From NCBI GenBank assembly GCA_964439135.1, contig CAYTNN010000030.1, positions 1 through 29,458 on the forward strand: a stretch of DNA of 29,458 nt, written 5' to 3'. The notes below the pieces were generated by a model. The model searched no databases. It worked only from the letters and a program-made list of their open reading frames with translations, and was not told the origin of the DNA. The DNA comes from JAFGPJ01 sp964439135 (GTDB lineage: Bacteria; Planctomycetota; Phycisphaerae; Sedimentisphaerales; Anaerobacaceae). Positions 15,757 to 22,618 of this stretch are shown here, piece after piece (the first letter of the stretch is position 1; the number at the start of each line of letters is the position of its first letter). Made by a program: the position numbers and the translations under genes.

Positions 15757-16020
15757 GGAAAGCAATTTGCCGGATGCTATTTTTGTAAAGATGTATCGAG
15801 CCGGATCCGTCCCCGGCAAAATGCTGCGCTCTGCCTGGAATTCGCCGGAAATACTCAAACCGGAGTTTTCAGAAGTGTGGAAGCTGTTTGATAGAAAGAA
15901 TAGTGAGGTGTAATCGAAACTGAGCGAGGAAGACGAGGGATTTTGACGCCTGCAACTGCAAGATATGTCCGTAAAGAAAGCAATGCCTCTGAGCAGCGGG
16001 CCCTGCCTTTAGATAAGTGA
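15757..16020. other. Non-coding stretch between the hisS operon promoter and the STAS gene
   Basis: A 40-codon open frame at 15791-15913 (plus) begins with ATG but has no ribosome site and no recognisable sequence. I see no other structure except the promoter to its left. Confidence 0.4.
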
Positions 16021-16374
16021 TTAACACTCCGCTATTGATGTATTTTTGTCTTGAAGATACTGTAAGGCATCAAGCTCATCGTCAGCAAAATCGAAAACTG
16101 TAAGAAGGCCCGTCCGCACAAAGATTTGTTTGATTGCTGAAGGAAGATTAAAAAAGACAAGATTACGTCCGGATCCTTTGAGCAGTTTATCCAGTATTAT
16201 CATGCCGCATATACTTCCTGAAGTCAGGATTTCAACTTCGGAGAAGTCAACCATCACGTCAAAGTCCACTGAGTCACTTAGCAGCTTGTTGACAATTTCG
16301 ATCTCCTGCCCGCGCTGCGGCTGCTGAGGCAAAGTGATTAGAAGGATATCTTCTGAAAAATTCTGAATTCCCAT
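16021..16374 (-). CDS. STAS-domain protein (anti-sigma factor antagonist type)
   Basis: 117 residues. The ATG at 16374 follows a GGGGGG ribosome site. The sequence covers one STAS domain: an N-terminal strand (DILLITLPQQ), a helix, the strand VMVDFSEVEILTSGSICGMI and the helix and strand LLKGSGRNLVFFNLPSAIKQ, then VRTGLLTVFDFADDELDAL. In SpoIIAA-type proteins a Ser/Thr at the D-S-S/T-G loop is phosphorylated by a partner kinase; here the loop reads ILTSGS with Thr51 and Ser52 in the phosphorylation position and the usual preceding Asp absent. STAS antagonists act through an anti-sigma kinase, but no kinase, phosphatase or sigma factor is adjacent, so the partner is elsewhere. The short C-terminal tail (DKNTSIAEC) ends in Cys. 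Confidence 0.88.
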   Translation of the reverse strand: MGIQNFSEDILLITLPQQPQRGQEIEIVNKLLSDSVDFDVMVDFSEVEILTSGSICGMIILDKLLKGSGRNLVFFNLPSAIKQIFVRTGLLTVFDFADDELDALQYLQDKNTSIAEC

Positions 16375-16945
16375 TGCTTTTCCCCCCTAGTATTATGTGG
16401 AACTGCCTGGGCCTGATTAATGCTTATGATCGGAATAGCCTTTTATATCCGGCCCTCTAATTAAAGTATAGTCGAACAATCGTCAAATCCAAACAGAATC
16501 AGGTAAAAAAGGGCCGAATCGGATAAATAATCCTGCCCCTGATACCTGTTAGTCTGGGCTTTAGACTCATTCCCTCTCAGGTCAAATTATGTATCCGGTA
16601 AAAAGGCGGAAGATAGAGCTAAATTTTGCCGGAAATCGGAATATAGCCCGGATTTTTACGATTGGAGGCATTTTTATGTCTTGCAGAGGCATTAATCCGG
16701 TTTTATTGGTTTTCGGGCCATAAAAAAAATTATAATTGTTGGATTGCATTACCGTAACTAATTGTGTTATAATATATAGTAGGTCAAGACAAATGAAACT
16801 GAGGAGTACATGAGGTTTTGATTAAAGATAGTGACAAGCTTTATTAATGTGATAGAGGCAAAAAGTCGCTACTTTATCATCCGCCCCAAATGCATTTGTT
16901 ACTATGAACAATACTAAGACGTTCGGATAAGAAAGGAGCGGCAGC
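16375..16945. other. 571-bp regulatory/non-coding stretch before the pseudopilin locus
   Basis: No gene. It contains the STAS ribosome site at the left, the pseudopilin promoter at 16744-16773 and a long leader of about 165 bases. Within the leader two tiny start-stop frames occur (ATG 16793 to TGA, six codons, and an overlapping ATG at 16811 followed by two codons and a stop). They may be accidental. Confidence 0.45.
16744..16773 (+). promoter_or_regulatory. Sigma-70-type promoter of the pseudopilin locus
   Basis: TTGCAT (16744-16749), an 18-bp spacer and a perfect TATAAT (16768-16773). The start of transcription would be near 16780, leaving a leader of about 165 bases before the ATG at 16946. 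Confidence 0.7.
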
Positions 16946-17728
16946 ATGCAGAAAAGAAAGGGCTTTACGTTAATTGAGCTTCTCGTAGTGATTGCCATAA
17001 TAGCGATATTAATGGCAATATTAATGCCGGCACTGCAGCGGGTTAAAAAGCAGGCAAGAGCGATCATTTGTAGAAACAACCTGAAACAGTACGGCCTGGC
17101 GTCGAATATGTACTTAGGCGATTGGGACGGCAATTTCCCTTATTCATTCACCTGGCTATACAATGATGGGGGTACAGGCTGCCGATGGCACGATGCCACC
17201 AAAAATCTCAACCAGAATCCGGACCTTGCCGGCGGACTTTGGCCATATCTGAAGAGTGAAGAGATTCACCTGTGTCCCGACTTCGATCTTGTTGCCAGAA
17301 CGGTTGGCTGTGCTAATTGTGACGGCAAAACTATACCAGTCGATCCTCAATATGGTTACACTATGAATTCCTACCTCAATGGAGATGCATGGAATTCGGT
17401 GCCCCAACAATATCGCACTAATATAGAAAGAATCAGGAATGAATCCCAGGTCAAGAATCCCACGCGCGTGTTTTTCTTCTCTGAGGAGAATTGTTGGCGT
17501 GTGCCGGAATTGGGGAATGCGCCGATAAATGACAACAATTTACGTGCTACCCCTGGCGTCGGAGACGACCACTTTGCTACATTCCATGATGCTCCCAGTC
17601 AAGACATGGATCATGGTTACGCCAATGCGTCGTTTGTGGATTCGCACGTCGAACGGGTCTCGGCGTATCCGGTCGGTAATTCTTTTAAATTAAGCTGGCC
17701 AGGCGGATCACCAATACCGGAGTTCTAA
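16946..17728 (+). CDS. Type II secretion-like pseudopilin 1 (H-X9-DG type)
   Basis: 260 residues; ATG 16946 with AAAGGAG upstream. It opens with a class III prepilin signal: MQKRKG, then FTLIELLVVIAIIAILMA with Glu at +5, so prepilin peptidase would cut after Gly6 and methylate Phe. The hydrophobic stretch is followed by LMPALQRVKKQA, typical of planctomycete pseudopilins. The C-terminal region is of the H-x-DG-like kind: HGYANASFVDSHVERVSAYP. It has five or more Cys in the mature domain (ICRNN, CRWHD, LCPDF, GCANCDG), and the pair CANC suggests disulfides or a metal site. Unlike the next two genes it lacks the Trp-rich tail. Genes for secretion ATPase or secretin are not in the window. Role: a filament or a substrate-carrying pseudopilin; which is unknown. 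Confidence 0.9.
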   Translation: MQKRKGFTLIELLVVIAIIAILMAILMPALQRVKKQARAIICRNNLKQYGLASNMYLGDWDGNFPYSFTWLYNDGGTGCRWHDATKNLNQNPDLAGGLWPYLKSEEIHLCPDFDLVARTVGCANCDGKTIPVDPQYGYTMNSYLNGDAWNSVPQQYRTNIERIRNESQVKNPTRVFFFSEENCWRVPELGNAPINDNNLRATPGVGDDHFATFHDAPSQDMDHGYANASFVDSHVERVSAYPVGNSFKLSWPGGSPIPEF

Positions 17729-17740
17729 GATGTTAGCATC

Positions 17741-18511
17741 ATGCGCAAACCACAAGGCTTTACATTAATAGAGCTTTTGGTTGTAATTGCCATCATTGCT
17801 TTATTGATGGCGATATTGATGCCGGCGTTGCAACGGGTCAAGAAACAAGCCAGTGCGGTTTCCTGCCAATCGAATCTGCGCCAGTGGGCCCTTTACTTTT
17901 CTCTATATACGGACGACAACAACGGCCATTTCCACAGGGGCTGGAACGACGGCGCATATTATGAAGATAGCTGGATGGTCGTAATGCGCCCTTACTATCT
18001 GGACAATCCGTCTCTATGCTTTTGCCCTACGGCAACGAAACCCCGCGAGGAAGAAGTAGACAACACATTCGGAGCCTGGACGAATTCTTACGATGAGCAC
18101 GGCAGCTACGGAATCAATATATGTATCACCGATCCTCTGCCGGGCCGGGAGGGCGGTAGACCTGCTGAGTGGTACTGGCGGAATCGCGATGTCAAAGGTG
18201 TCGCCAATATCCCTCTGTTTCTGGATGACTACTGGTGGGATACACGCCCGCACCACACGGACCAGCCGCCCCAATTCGAAGGCCAGGTGGACGGTTGGAG
18301 TACGAACGCAATGAAGATGCTCTGCCTCAACCGGCACAACGGATTCACAAATGCCGTCTTTGCGGATTTCTCCACCAGAACGGTTGGGCTCAAAGAGTTA
18401 TGGACGTTGAAATGGAATCGCGAGTTCGATATAAATGGTGATTGGACCAGAGCTGGCGGAGTTTTCCCTGAGGATTGGCCGGAATGGATGAGGAATTTCA
18501 AGGACTACTAA
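17741..18511 (+). CDS. Type II secretion-like pseudopilin 2 with Trp-rich C-terminal tail
   Basis: 256 residues; ATG 17741 is 12 bp after the previous stop, with a weak ribosome site, so translation probably depends on coupling. It has the prepilin signal MRKPQG then FTLIELLVVIAIIALLMA, followed by LMPALQRVKKQASAV. The mature domain is rich in aromatic residues and His (DDYWWDTRPHHTDQPP). After the H-x(n)-DF block (RHNGFTNAVFADFSTRTVGL) comes the tail KELWTLKWNREFD, then WTRAGGVFPEDWPEWM, RNFKDY. The last 42 residues are almost identical to those of pseudopilin 3. The tail is a feature I associate with many planctomycete pseudopilin paralogs. It could be a sorting or interaction signal, but that is inference. 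Confidence 0.9.
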   Translation: MRKPQGFTLIELLVVIAIIALLMAILMPALQRVKKQASAVSCQSNLRQWALYFSLYTDDNNGHFHRGWNDGAYYEDSWMVVMRPYYLDNPSLCFCPTATKPREEEVDNTFGAWTNSYDEHGSYGINICITDPLPGREGGRPAEWYWRNRDVKGVANIPLFLDDYWWDTRPHHTDQPPQFEGQVDGWSTNAMKMLCLNRHNGFTNAVFADFSTRTVGLKELWTLKWNREFDINGDWTRAGGVFPEDWPEWMRNFKDY

Positions 18512-18522
18512 TTTGTGCTGTA

Positions 18523-18551
18523 TTGACTGCGTAAAAAATGGGGAATATTTA
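18523..18551 (+). promoter_or_regulatory. Candidate promoter (distal) upstream of pseudopilin 3
   Basis: TTGACT (18523-18528) and TATTTA (18546-18551) with a 17-bp spacer; the -10 match is poor. It lies right after the stop codon of pseudopilin 2. Confidence 0.25.
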
Positions 18552-18558
18552 AAAAACC

Positions 18559-18587
18559 TTGCAGAAGTACAGCATTAGAGGTATATT
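18559..18587 (+). promoter_or_regulatory. Candidate promoter of pseudopilin 3
   Basis: TTGCAG (18559-18564), 17-bp spacer, TATATT (18582-18587), about 75 bp upstream of ATG 18666. This would allow pseudopilin 3 to be expressed independently of the first two. Confidence 0.4.
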
Positions 18588-18665
18588 ACACAGACATCGA
18601 GTGTATCAACCTGGAATGAAGCGTTGGCCGTGCAAGACTGTTTCTTAAAGAGAAGGAGACCTGTC

Positions 18666-19469
18666 ATGCGCAGAGCTAAAGGTTTTACGCTCATAGAGCT
18701 TTTAGTGGTGATTGCCATCATTGCGCTATTAATGGCGATATTGATGCCTACATTGCAGCGCGTCAAGAACCAGGCCAAAGCGACTAAGTGTCAGGCAATT
18801 CTGCGCCAGTGGGGCCTGACTTTCTCTATGTACACCGCCGACAATGACGGCAAGTTCTTTCGTTACTTATTATGGGAAGACACCTTTACCCCCTTGTTGG
18901 CCTACTGCCCCGACATGAATGATATGCTCTTGTGCCCGATGGCCACAAGAATCGTGCCGAATCAATGGCCCATGGATTCGTGGCTTGGCGACAAATCTGC
19001 CGCATGGTCGCATCGCAAGTTTTATACAATTGAGCTGCTTCGTGGCAGCTACGGCCTGAACGGATTCGTTTGCGATCCTTGGCCTGAAGGCAATCCCGGG
19101 CCCATCACCTATGCAACGTTGTGGGTAACAAGCCACGTTAAAGGCCCAGGTAACGTTCCGGTCTTAACCGACTGCCGGTATTCAAGCGTCTGGCCGGAAG
19201 ACACCGATCCGCCACCGGAATATGAGGACCTCCATCCACCATACAAGTGGGCTGCCTTTGACGGTCATATGTGGCGGGTCTGCATCGACCGGCACAATGG
19301 AGGGATAAACGGTCTTTTCATGGACTGGTCTGTCCGTAAGGTCGGCCTAAAGGAGCTGTGGACTTTGAAATGGCATCGCGAGTTCGACACGGCAAACGAT
19401 TGGACCAAAGCCGGCGGCGCCCATCCCGAAGACTGGCCCGAATGGATGCGAAGGTTCAAAGACTACTAA
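18666..19469 (+). CDS. Type II secretion-like pseudopilin 3 with Trp-rich C-terminal tail
   Basis: 267 residues from ATG 18666 (GAAGGAG 8 bases upstream); a frame extension to 18624 would place 14 extra residues before the prepilin signal and is unlikely. The signal MRRAKG is followed by FTLIELLVVIAIIALLMA and LMPTLQRVKNQAKATKC. The body has CPDMNDMLLCPMATR and a large aromatic content, then DRHNGGINGLFMDWSVRKVG and the tail KELWTLKWHREFD, WTKAGGAHPEDWPEWM, RRFKDY. It shares the tail with pseudopilin 2 while the middle parts are only distantly alike, so the ends are conserved and the core varies. A hairpin with a T-run at 19462-19490 immediately follows the stop codon, so the locus ends here. 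Confidence 0.9.
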   Translation: MRRAKGFTLIELLVVIAIIALLMAILMPTLQRVKNQAKATKCQAILRQWGLTFSMYTADNDGKFFRYLLWEDTFTPLLAYCPDMNDMLLCPMATRIVPNQWPMDSWLGDKSAAWSHRKFYTIELLRGSYGLNGFVCDPWPEGNPGPITYATLWVTSHVKGPGNVPVLTDCRYSSVWPEDTDPPPEYEDLHPPYKWAAFDGHMWRVCIDRHNGGINGLFMDWSVRKVGLKELWTLKWHREFDTANDWTKAGGAHPEDWPEWMRRFKDY

Positions 19470-19490
19470 CGGTCAGTAGTAGTTTTTTTT
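19462..19490 (+). terminator. Intrinsic terminator after the pseudopilin locus
   Basis: ACTACT (19462-19467) pairs with AGTAGT (19475-19480) across a 7-base loop, followed by AG and eight T (19483-19490). It overlaps the stop codons of pseudopilin 3 and of the convergent TIM-barrel gene. The stem is short and AT-rich, so efficiency is uncertain. Confidence 0.55.
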
Positions 19491-20496
19491 ATGCTCTCCA
19501 GGGACGCTGGCGGTTTATCTTCTTTGAGAAAACATCCTGGGCAATGAGTACATCTTCGATAATCTGGAAATCGAACATTCCCACGCAGGCAAAATCGACG
19601 CCGTTTTCGAAGATATACTTGAAACTGACGCTGGGATGAATTGCGCCGGCGGCCAGTACCTTAAAGGCAATCCACGGCTCTTCCAGATCGTTCATATAAT
19701 CGACGGTCTCCTGAGGATTGCGGCACCACATATTGTCGTGATAATCACCGTGGTCCGGGCCGTTAGGTCCGATGACATCGAATTCCTTACGGTTTTCCTT
19801 TGGTGTCGCTGACCAGTAATTGTCCGGATGCAGCGTCTTGACCCAGAAATCGGGTTTTAAGCCGGCATCGACGCATGCCTTGATTGTCGTCAGGTCATGG
19901 CCTCCGATGCCGCCCGGCACCTTGAACTGCTGGATGTAATCCAGCGCTTTACCCAGCGGATCGACCTGGCCTTTTTTGACTGCGCTGTCTGCCAGTCCGC
20001 CCTGGATGTATACTGCGTGTGCACCGCCGTCGACGGAACGTTTGATGCCTTCCTCGATGGTCGCGCCCGTTGCGCAATCCGATATCCACTGGATTTTGCC
20101 GCCCCGCTCGTTCCAGTAACGATTCATGACCCTGTCGGAGACGGGATTGGTCAGAATCGTATTGATTCCGTTATTTTCGGCCAGCTCCAGCGTCTCGAAT
20201 ACCTTTTGATCGGTATGATAGGCTTTGACCAGCGAGGAGACGTACATCAAATCCCTGCTGTGAGCCCAGCCACCGATAAGATTGCCGCCGCAGAATATTC
20301 GGCTGATTTTGAGATCCTTTATCTTGCCGAAGGGCAGTTTATTGCCGGCCGAGCCGGACTTGTTATCGGTGGATTTCTCCGCCATTTTTGCGAGTAGGTT
20401 CTGCTCTTCGAAACTTTTCAGTCCCAAAGTTGCTCCCGCCGATGCGGCGATGGACTTCTTCAGGAATCCCCGACGATTTACATTTTTGTCTGACAT
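19489..20496 (-). CDS. Tat-exported TIM-barrel-like protein, paralog 1
   Basis: 335 residues from ATG 20496 (ribosome site GAAGGG); an in-frame ATG at 20514 is less well placed. The N-terminus is a twin-arginine signal (NRRGFLKKSIAASAGATLGL), so the protein is folded before export. The mature part begins KISRIFCGGNLIGGWAHSRD and continues with a pattern of alternating strands and helices like aldolase/TIM-barrel or aldo-keto-reductase-like enzymes, with a conserved GGIGGHDLTTIKACVDAGL block. The end is very conserved between the paralogs: VDFACVGMFDFQIIEDVLIA then INRQRPWRA. I see no aldo-keto reductase catalytic tetrad, so the label of oxidoreductase is not justified. It is the last gene of the ankyrin/TIM operon (55 bp from paralog 2). 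Function unknown; a periplasmic sugar-related enzyme is a guess. Confidence 0.8.
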   Translation of the reverse strand: MSDKNVNRRGFLKKSIAASAGATLGLKSFEEQNLLAKMAEKSTDNKSGSAGNKLPFGKIKDLKISRIFCGGNLIGGWAHSRDLMYVSSLVKAYHTDQKVFETLELAENNGINTILTNPVSDRVMNRYWNERGGKIQWISDCATGATIEEGIKRSVDGGAHAVYIQGGLADSAVKKGQVDPLGKALDYIQQFKVPGGIGGHDLTTIKACVDAGLKPDFWVKTLHPDNYWSATPKENRKEFDVIGPNGPDHGDYHDNMWCRNPQETVDYMNDLEEPWIAFKVLAAGAIHPSVSFKYIFENGVDFACVGMFDFQIIEDVLIAQDVFSKKINRQRPWRA

Positions 20497-20551
20497 AATT
20501 TTTGTCCCTTCCATCTGTGATAAGTACGATAAAGGTTCACGGTTCTTATTT

Positions 20552-21526
20552 TTAAGCTCTCCATGGCCGTTCTCTGTTTATTTTACCTGATAAAATATCT
20601 TTTGCAATAAGGACGTCTTCGATAATCTGAAAATCAAACATTCCCACGCAGGCGAAATCGGCGCCGTTCTCGAATGCGTATTTAAAGCCGTCCCTGGGAT
20701 GAATCGCCCCGGCGGCCAGGACCTTGTAAGCGATCCACGGCTTTTCCATCGTCTTCATAAACTCGACGGTTTTATCGGGATCCTTGTCCCAATAATTATC
20801 TGTATCGTAGTTGTCGATGACATCCTTATCCTGCCCCGGTTGCCGCTTTGACCAGTATTTGGTGCTGTGATGCGTTTTCATATAGAAGTCGGAATTCAGG
20901 CCGGCTTTTTCACACGCCATGGGCGTTTCTAAATTATGCCCGCCGACACCGGCGATGATTCCGTTGTCTTTGATGAAATCGACGACTTTTCCAATCAGAT
21001 CCATCCTTTCATTTCGAGCCCAGAGGTCCCCGATATTGCCGATCAGAAAGGCCCCGACGGCTCCGGCGTCAATTGCCTTTTGGACGTCACCCGTAAGATC
21101 GTCCGTTTTGGCTGTGCACTGGAGGATCCACTGGATTTGCCCACCTCTTTCCTCCCGGTATTTTTTGATAAGTTCCGCAGAACCGGAGCCGGTAATAATC
21201 GTATTGATTCCGTTCTCCTCGCATATCTGGAGCGTCTCGATAATCTTTTCGTCCGTGAAGTAGTGCTTCAGCAGGGCCGAGACATACGTCAAATCCCTGC
21301 TGTGGGCGTATCCGCCGATCAGATTCCCGCCGCAGATTATTCTGCTGATTTTGACTTTCCCGATTTGACCTGCCGGCAGGCCTTTGACCGAGCCTGCGCG
21401 CGGTTCGTTCGGTTTCTTCATTGCTGCCAGCAGGGCCTGCTCTTCCAGGCTCAAAGCCGATGTAATCGCGGCGGTGCCGATAACGGATTTCTTTAGAAAG
21501 TTTCTGCGATCAAGGTCTCGTGACAT
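20552..21526 (-). CDS. Tat-exported TIM-barrel-like protein, paralog 2
   Basis: 324 residues from ATG 21526 with GGAGAGAG upstream. The Tat signal is DRRNFLKKSVIGTAAITSAL. The mature domain begins KISRIICGGNLIGGYAHSRD, and shares with paralog 1 the blocks GINTIITGSGSAELI-like, GGHNLETPMACEKAGL and the C-terminus DFACVGMFDFQIIEDVLIA, INRERPWRA. The paralogs appear about half identical over the whole length by eye. The middle insert (YWSKRQPGQDKDVIDNYDTD against NYWSATPKENRKEFDVIGPN) differs most and may line the substrate site. A conserved His and several Asp in the barrel could bind metal, but I cannot identify a catalytic set. The gene lies between the ankyrin lipoprotein (47 bp) and paralog 1, in one transcript. 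Confidence 0.8.
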   Translation of the reverse strand: MSRDLDRRNFLKKSVIGTAAITSALSLEEQALLAAMKKPNEPRAGSVKGLPAGQIGKVKISRIICGGNLIGGYAHSRDLTYVSALLKHYFTDEKIIETLQICEENGINTIITGSGSAELIKKYREERGGQIQWILQCTAKTDDLTGDVQKAIDAGAVGAFLIGNIGDLWARNERMDLIGKVVDFIKDNGIIAGVGGHNLETPMACEKAGLNSDFYMKTHHSTKYWSKRQPGQDKDVIDNYDTDNYWDKDPDKTVEFMKTMEKPWIAYKVLAAGAIHPRDGFKYAFENGADFACVGMFDFQIIEDVLIAKDILSGKINRERPWRA

Positions 21527-21573
21527 TTTTCAAGCTCTCTCCAAAATAATTTCACATGGTTGTAACTTAATGA

Positions 21574-22290
21574 TTATTCGGCTCCGTGTTTCTCCAGCAG
21601 TTCAAGCATAGTCTTGGATCCTTTCTGCTTGGCGACCATTAACGGAGTTTGGCCTCGCTTGTTTTCGATATTGACATCGGCACCTTTGGCGATAAGCATC
21701 TCGGCAATCTCTACGTTGCCGGTATTCACCGCAATGTGGAGCGGGGTGCCGAGATTTGTTCCTATGGCATTGACATCCGCACCATCGTCGAGTAGGAAAT
21801 TAACGATCTCCTTACACTTTCGCAGGACGGCAAAGTGCAGGGGCGTCGTGCCGTCCGTCATCTTTGCGTGAGTGTCGGCGCCTTTGGCGATAAGCAGTGC
21901 CGCCACATCCTCATGACCCCCCAAAAGGGCTATGTGCAGCAGCGTTGCTCCACTATTAGCTGTTGTGTTGACGTCGACGCCTGCAGCAATAATTGACCGT
22001 ATCTTTTCTACATCACCGGTGCCTACCGCTTTCTTCAGCGATTCAGTTAGTTCGGGATCCTGATTTGGTTGGGCGGCTGTGGTTGTTTCGGCGGTCTTGC
22101 TCTCGGTATCAGCCGAAGCCGTTAGGGATTGCCCGGCGGGTTTCGTTGTTTTCGCCGATGCAGGTGTTTTTGCCGGTTGCACTTGTTTCTGAACGCCGGC
22201 TTGCTGCGCCGGCTCGGATTCTTTCTTCTTACACCCAAAAGTAACGAGCACTAAAATCATGACCGGGCAAAGAAGTCTTATGTGTTTCAT
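21574..22290 (-). CDS. Ankyrin-repeat lipoprotein
   Basis: 238 residues. The signal MKHIRLLCPVMILVLVTFGC ends in a lipobox-like V-T-F-G-C (Cys20), followed by a low-complexity linker of Lys, Pro, Ala, Thr and Gln (about residues 21-80) and about five ankyrin repeats: SLKKAVGTGDVEKIRSIIAA, GATLLHIALLGGHEDVAALL, GTTPLHFAVLRKCKEIVNFL, GTPLHIAVNTGNVEIAEMLI and GQTPLMVAKQKGSKTMLELL. Ankyrin arrays bind other proteins. The gene is first in the operon with the two Tat-exported TIM-barrel proteins, so the array may dock them to the membrane, but that is inference from gene order. It has a near-consensus promoter at 22344-22372. The linker is likely disordered and reaches the periplasm. Confidence 0.92.
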   Translation of the reverse strand: MKHIRLLCPVMILVLVTFGCKKKESEPAQQAGVQKQVQPAKTPASAKTTKPAGQSLTASADTESKTAETTTAAQPNQDPELTESLKKAVGTGDVEKIRSIIAAGVDVNTTANSGATLLHIALLGGHEDVAALLIAKGADTHAKMTDGTTPLHFAVLRKCKEIVNFLLDDGADVNAIGTNLGTPLHIAVNTGNVEIAEMLIAKGADVNIENKRGQTPLMVAKQKGSKTMLELLEKHGAE

Positions 22291-22343
22291 TATAGTTCAC
22301 CTTTCAGGGAGCCTGCATCGTTTCCATGAAGATTTACTGCATC

Positions 22344-22372
22344 ATTATACAGCACTTTGGGGCAAATTGCAA
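22344..22372 (-). promoter_or_regulatory. Sigma-70-type promoter of the ankyrin/TIM-barrel operon
   Basis: On the minus strand TTGCAA (22372-22367), a 17-bp spacer and a perfect TATAAT (22349-22344). The start of transcription would be near 22337, with a leader of about 46 bases. Confidence 0.75.
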
Positions 22373-22393
22373 CTTTAAGAATTATTACGCTGA

Positions 22394-22480
22394 TCACTCT
22401 TTAGCACCGTGCTTGTGCAAAAATACGGCGATTTCCTTATAGCCTCCGTCTTCGACCAACGATATAGGAGTGTTGTCGTC
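22394..22480 (-). pseudogene. Remnant of an ankyrin-repeat gene (3' end only)
   Basis: A minus-strand frame of 28 codons ending in TGA (22396-22394) reads DDNTPISLVEDGGYKEIAVF then LHKHGAKE, the pattern of a final ankyrin repeat (xNTPLxLAEDxGYxEIAxFLxKHGAxE). Upstream in the same frame a stop occurs within 12 codons, with no ATG and no ribosome site. The piece is therefore a truncated copy, not an active gene. It lies upstream of the intact ankyrin lipoprotein gene, and downstream of a terminator on the same strand. Confidence 0.75.
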
Positions 22481-22555
22481 ATTGAATGATGCCGGAATCG
22501 AGACCGTCCGTCAATCAAACCAGGCCAAAAGCAGCCGTGCTGGAAAGAACGAAAT

Positions 22556-22590
22556 AAAAAAAGCGGCGGTTGCATTATGCTTACCGCCGC
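22556..22590 (-). terminator. Intrinsic terminator of the ADP-ribosylglycohydrolase-like gene
   Basis: On the minus strand GCGGCGGT (22590-22583) pairs perfectly with ACCGCCGC (22570-22563) across a 12-base loop, followed by seven T (22562-22556). It lies 29 bp after the stop codon. A textbook terminator. Confidence 0.92.
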
Positions 22591-22618
22591 CCAAAGAAAT
22601 ATCAAGTACAAACTGCTT

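Noticed and set aside
15791..15913. 40-codon plus-strand frame between hisS operon and STAS gene
   Set aside because: ATG present but no ribosome site and no similarity to anything I know.
16811..16822. Leader mini-frames before pseudopilin 1 as an attenuator
   Set aside because: Only two to six codons, no alternative hairpins seen downstream.
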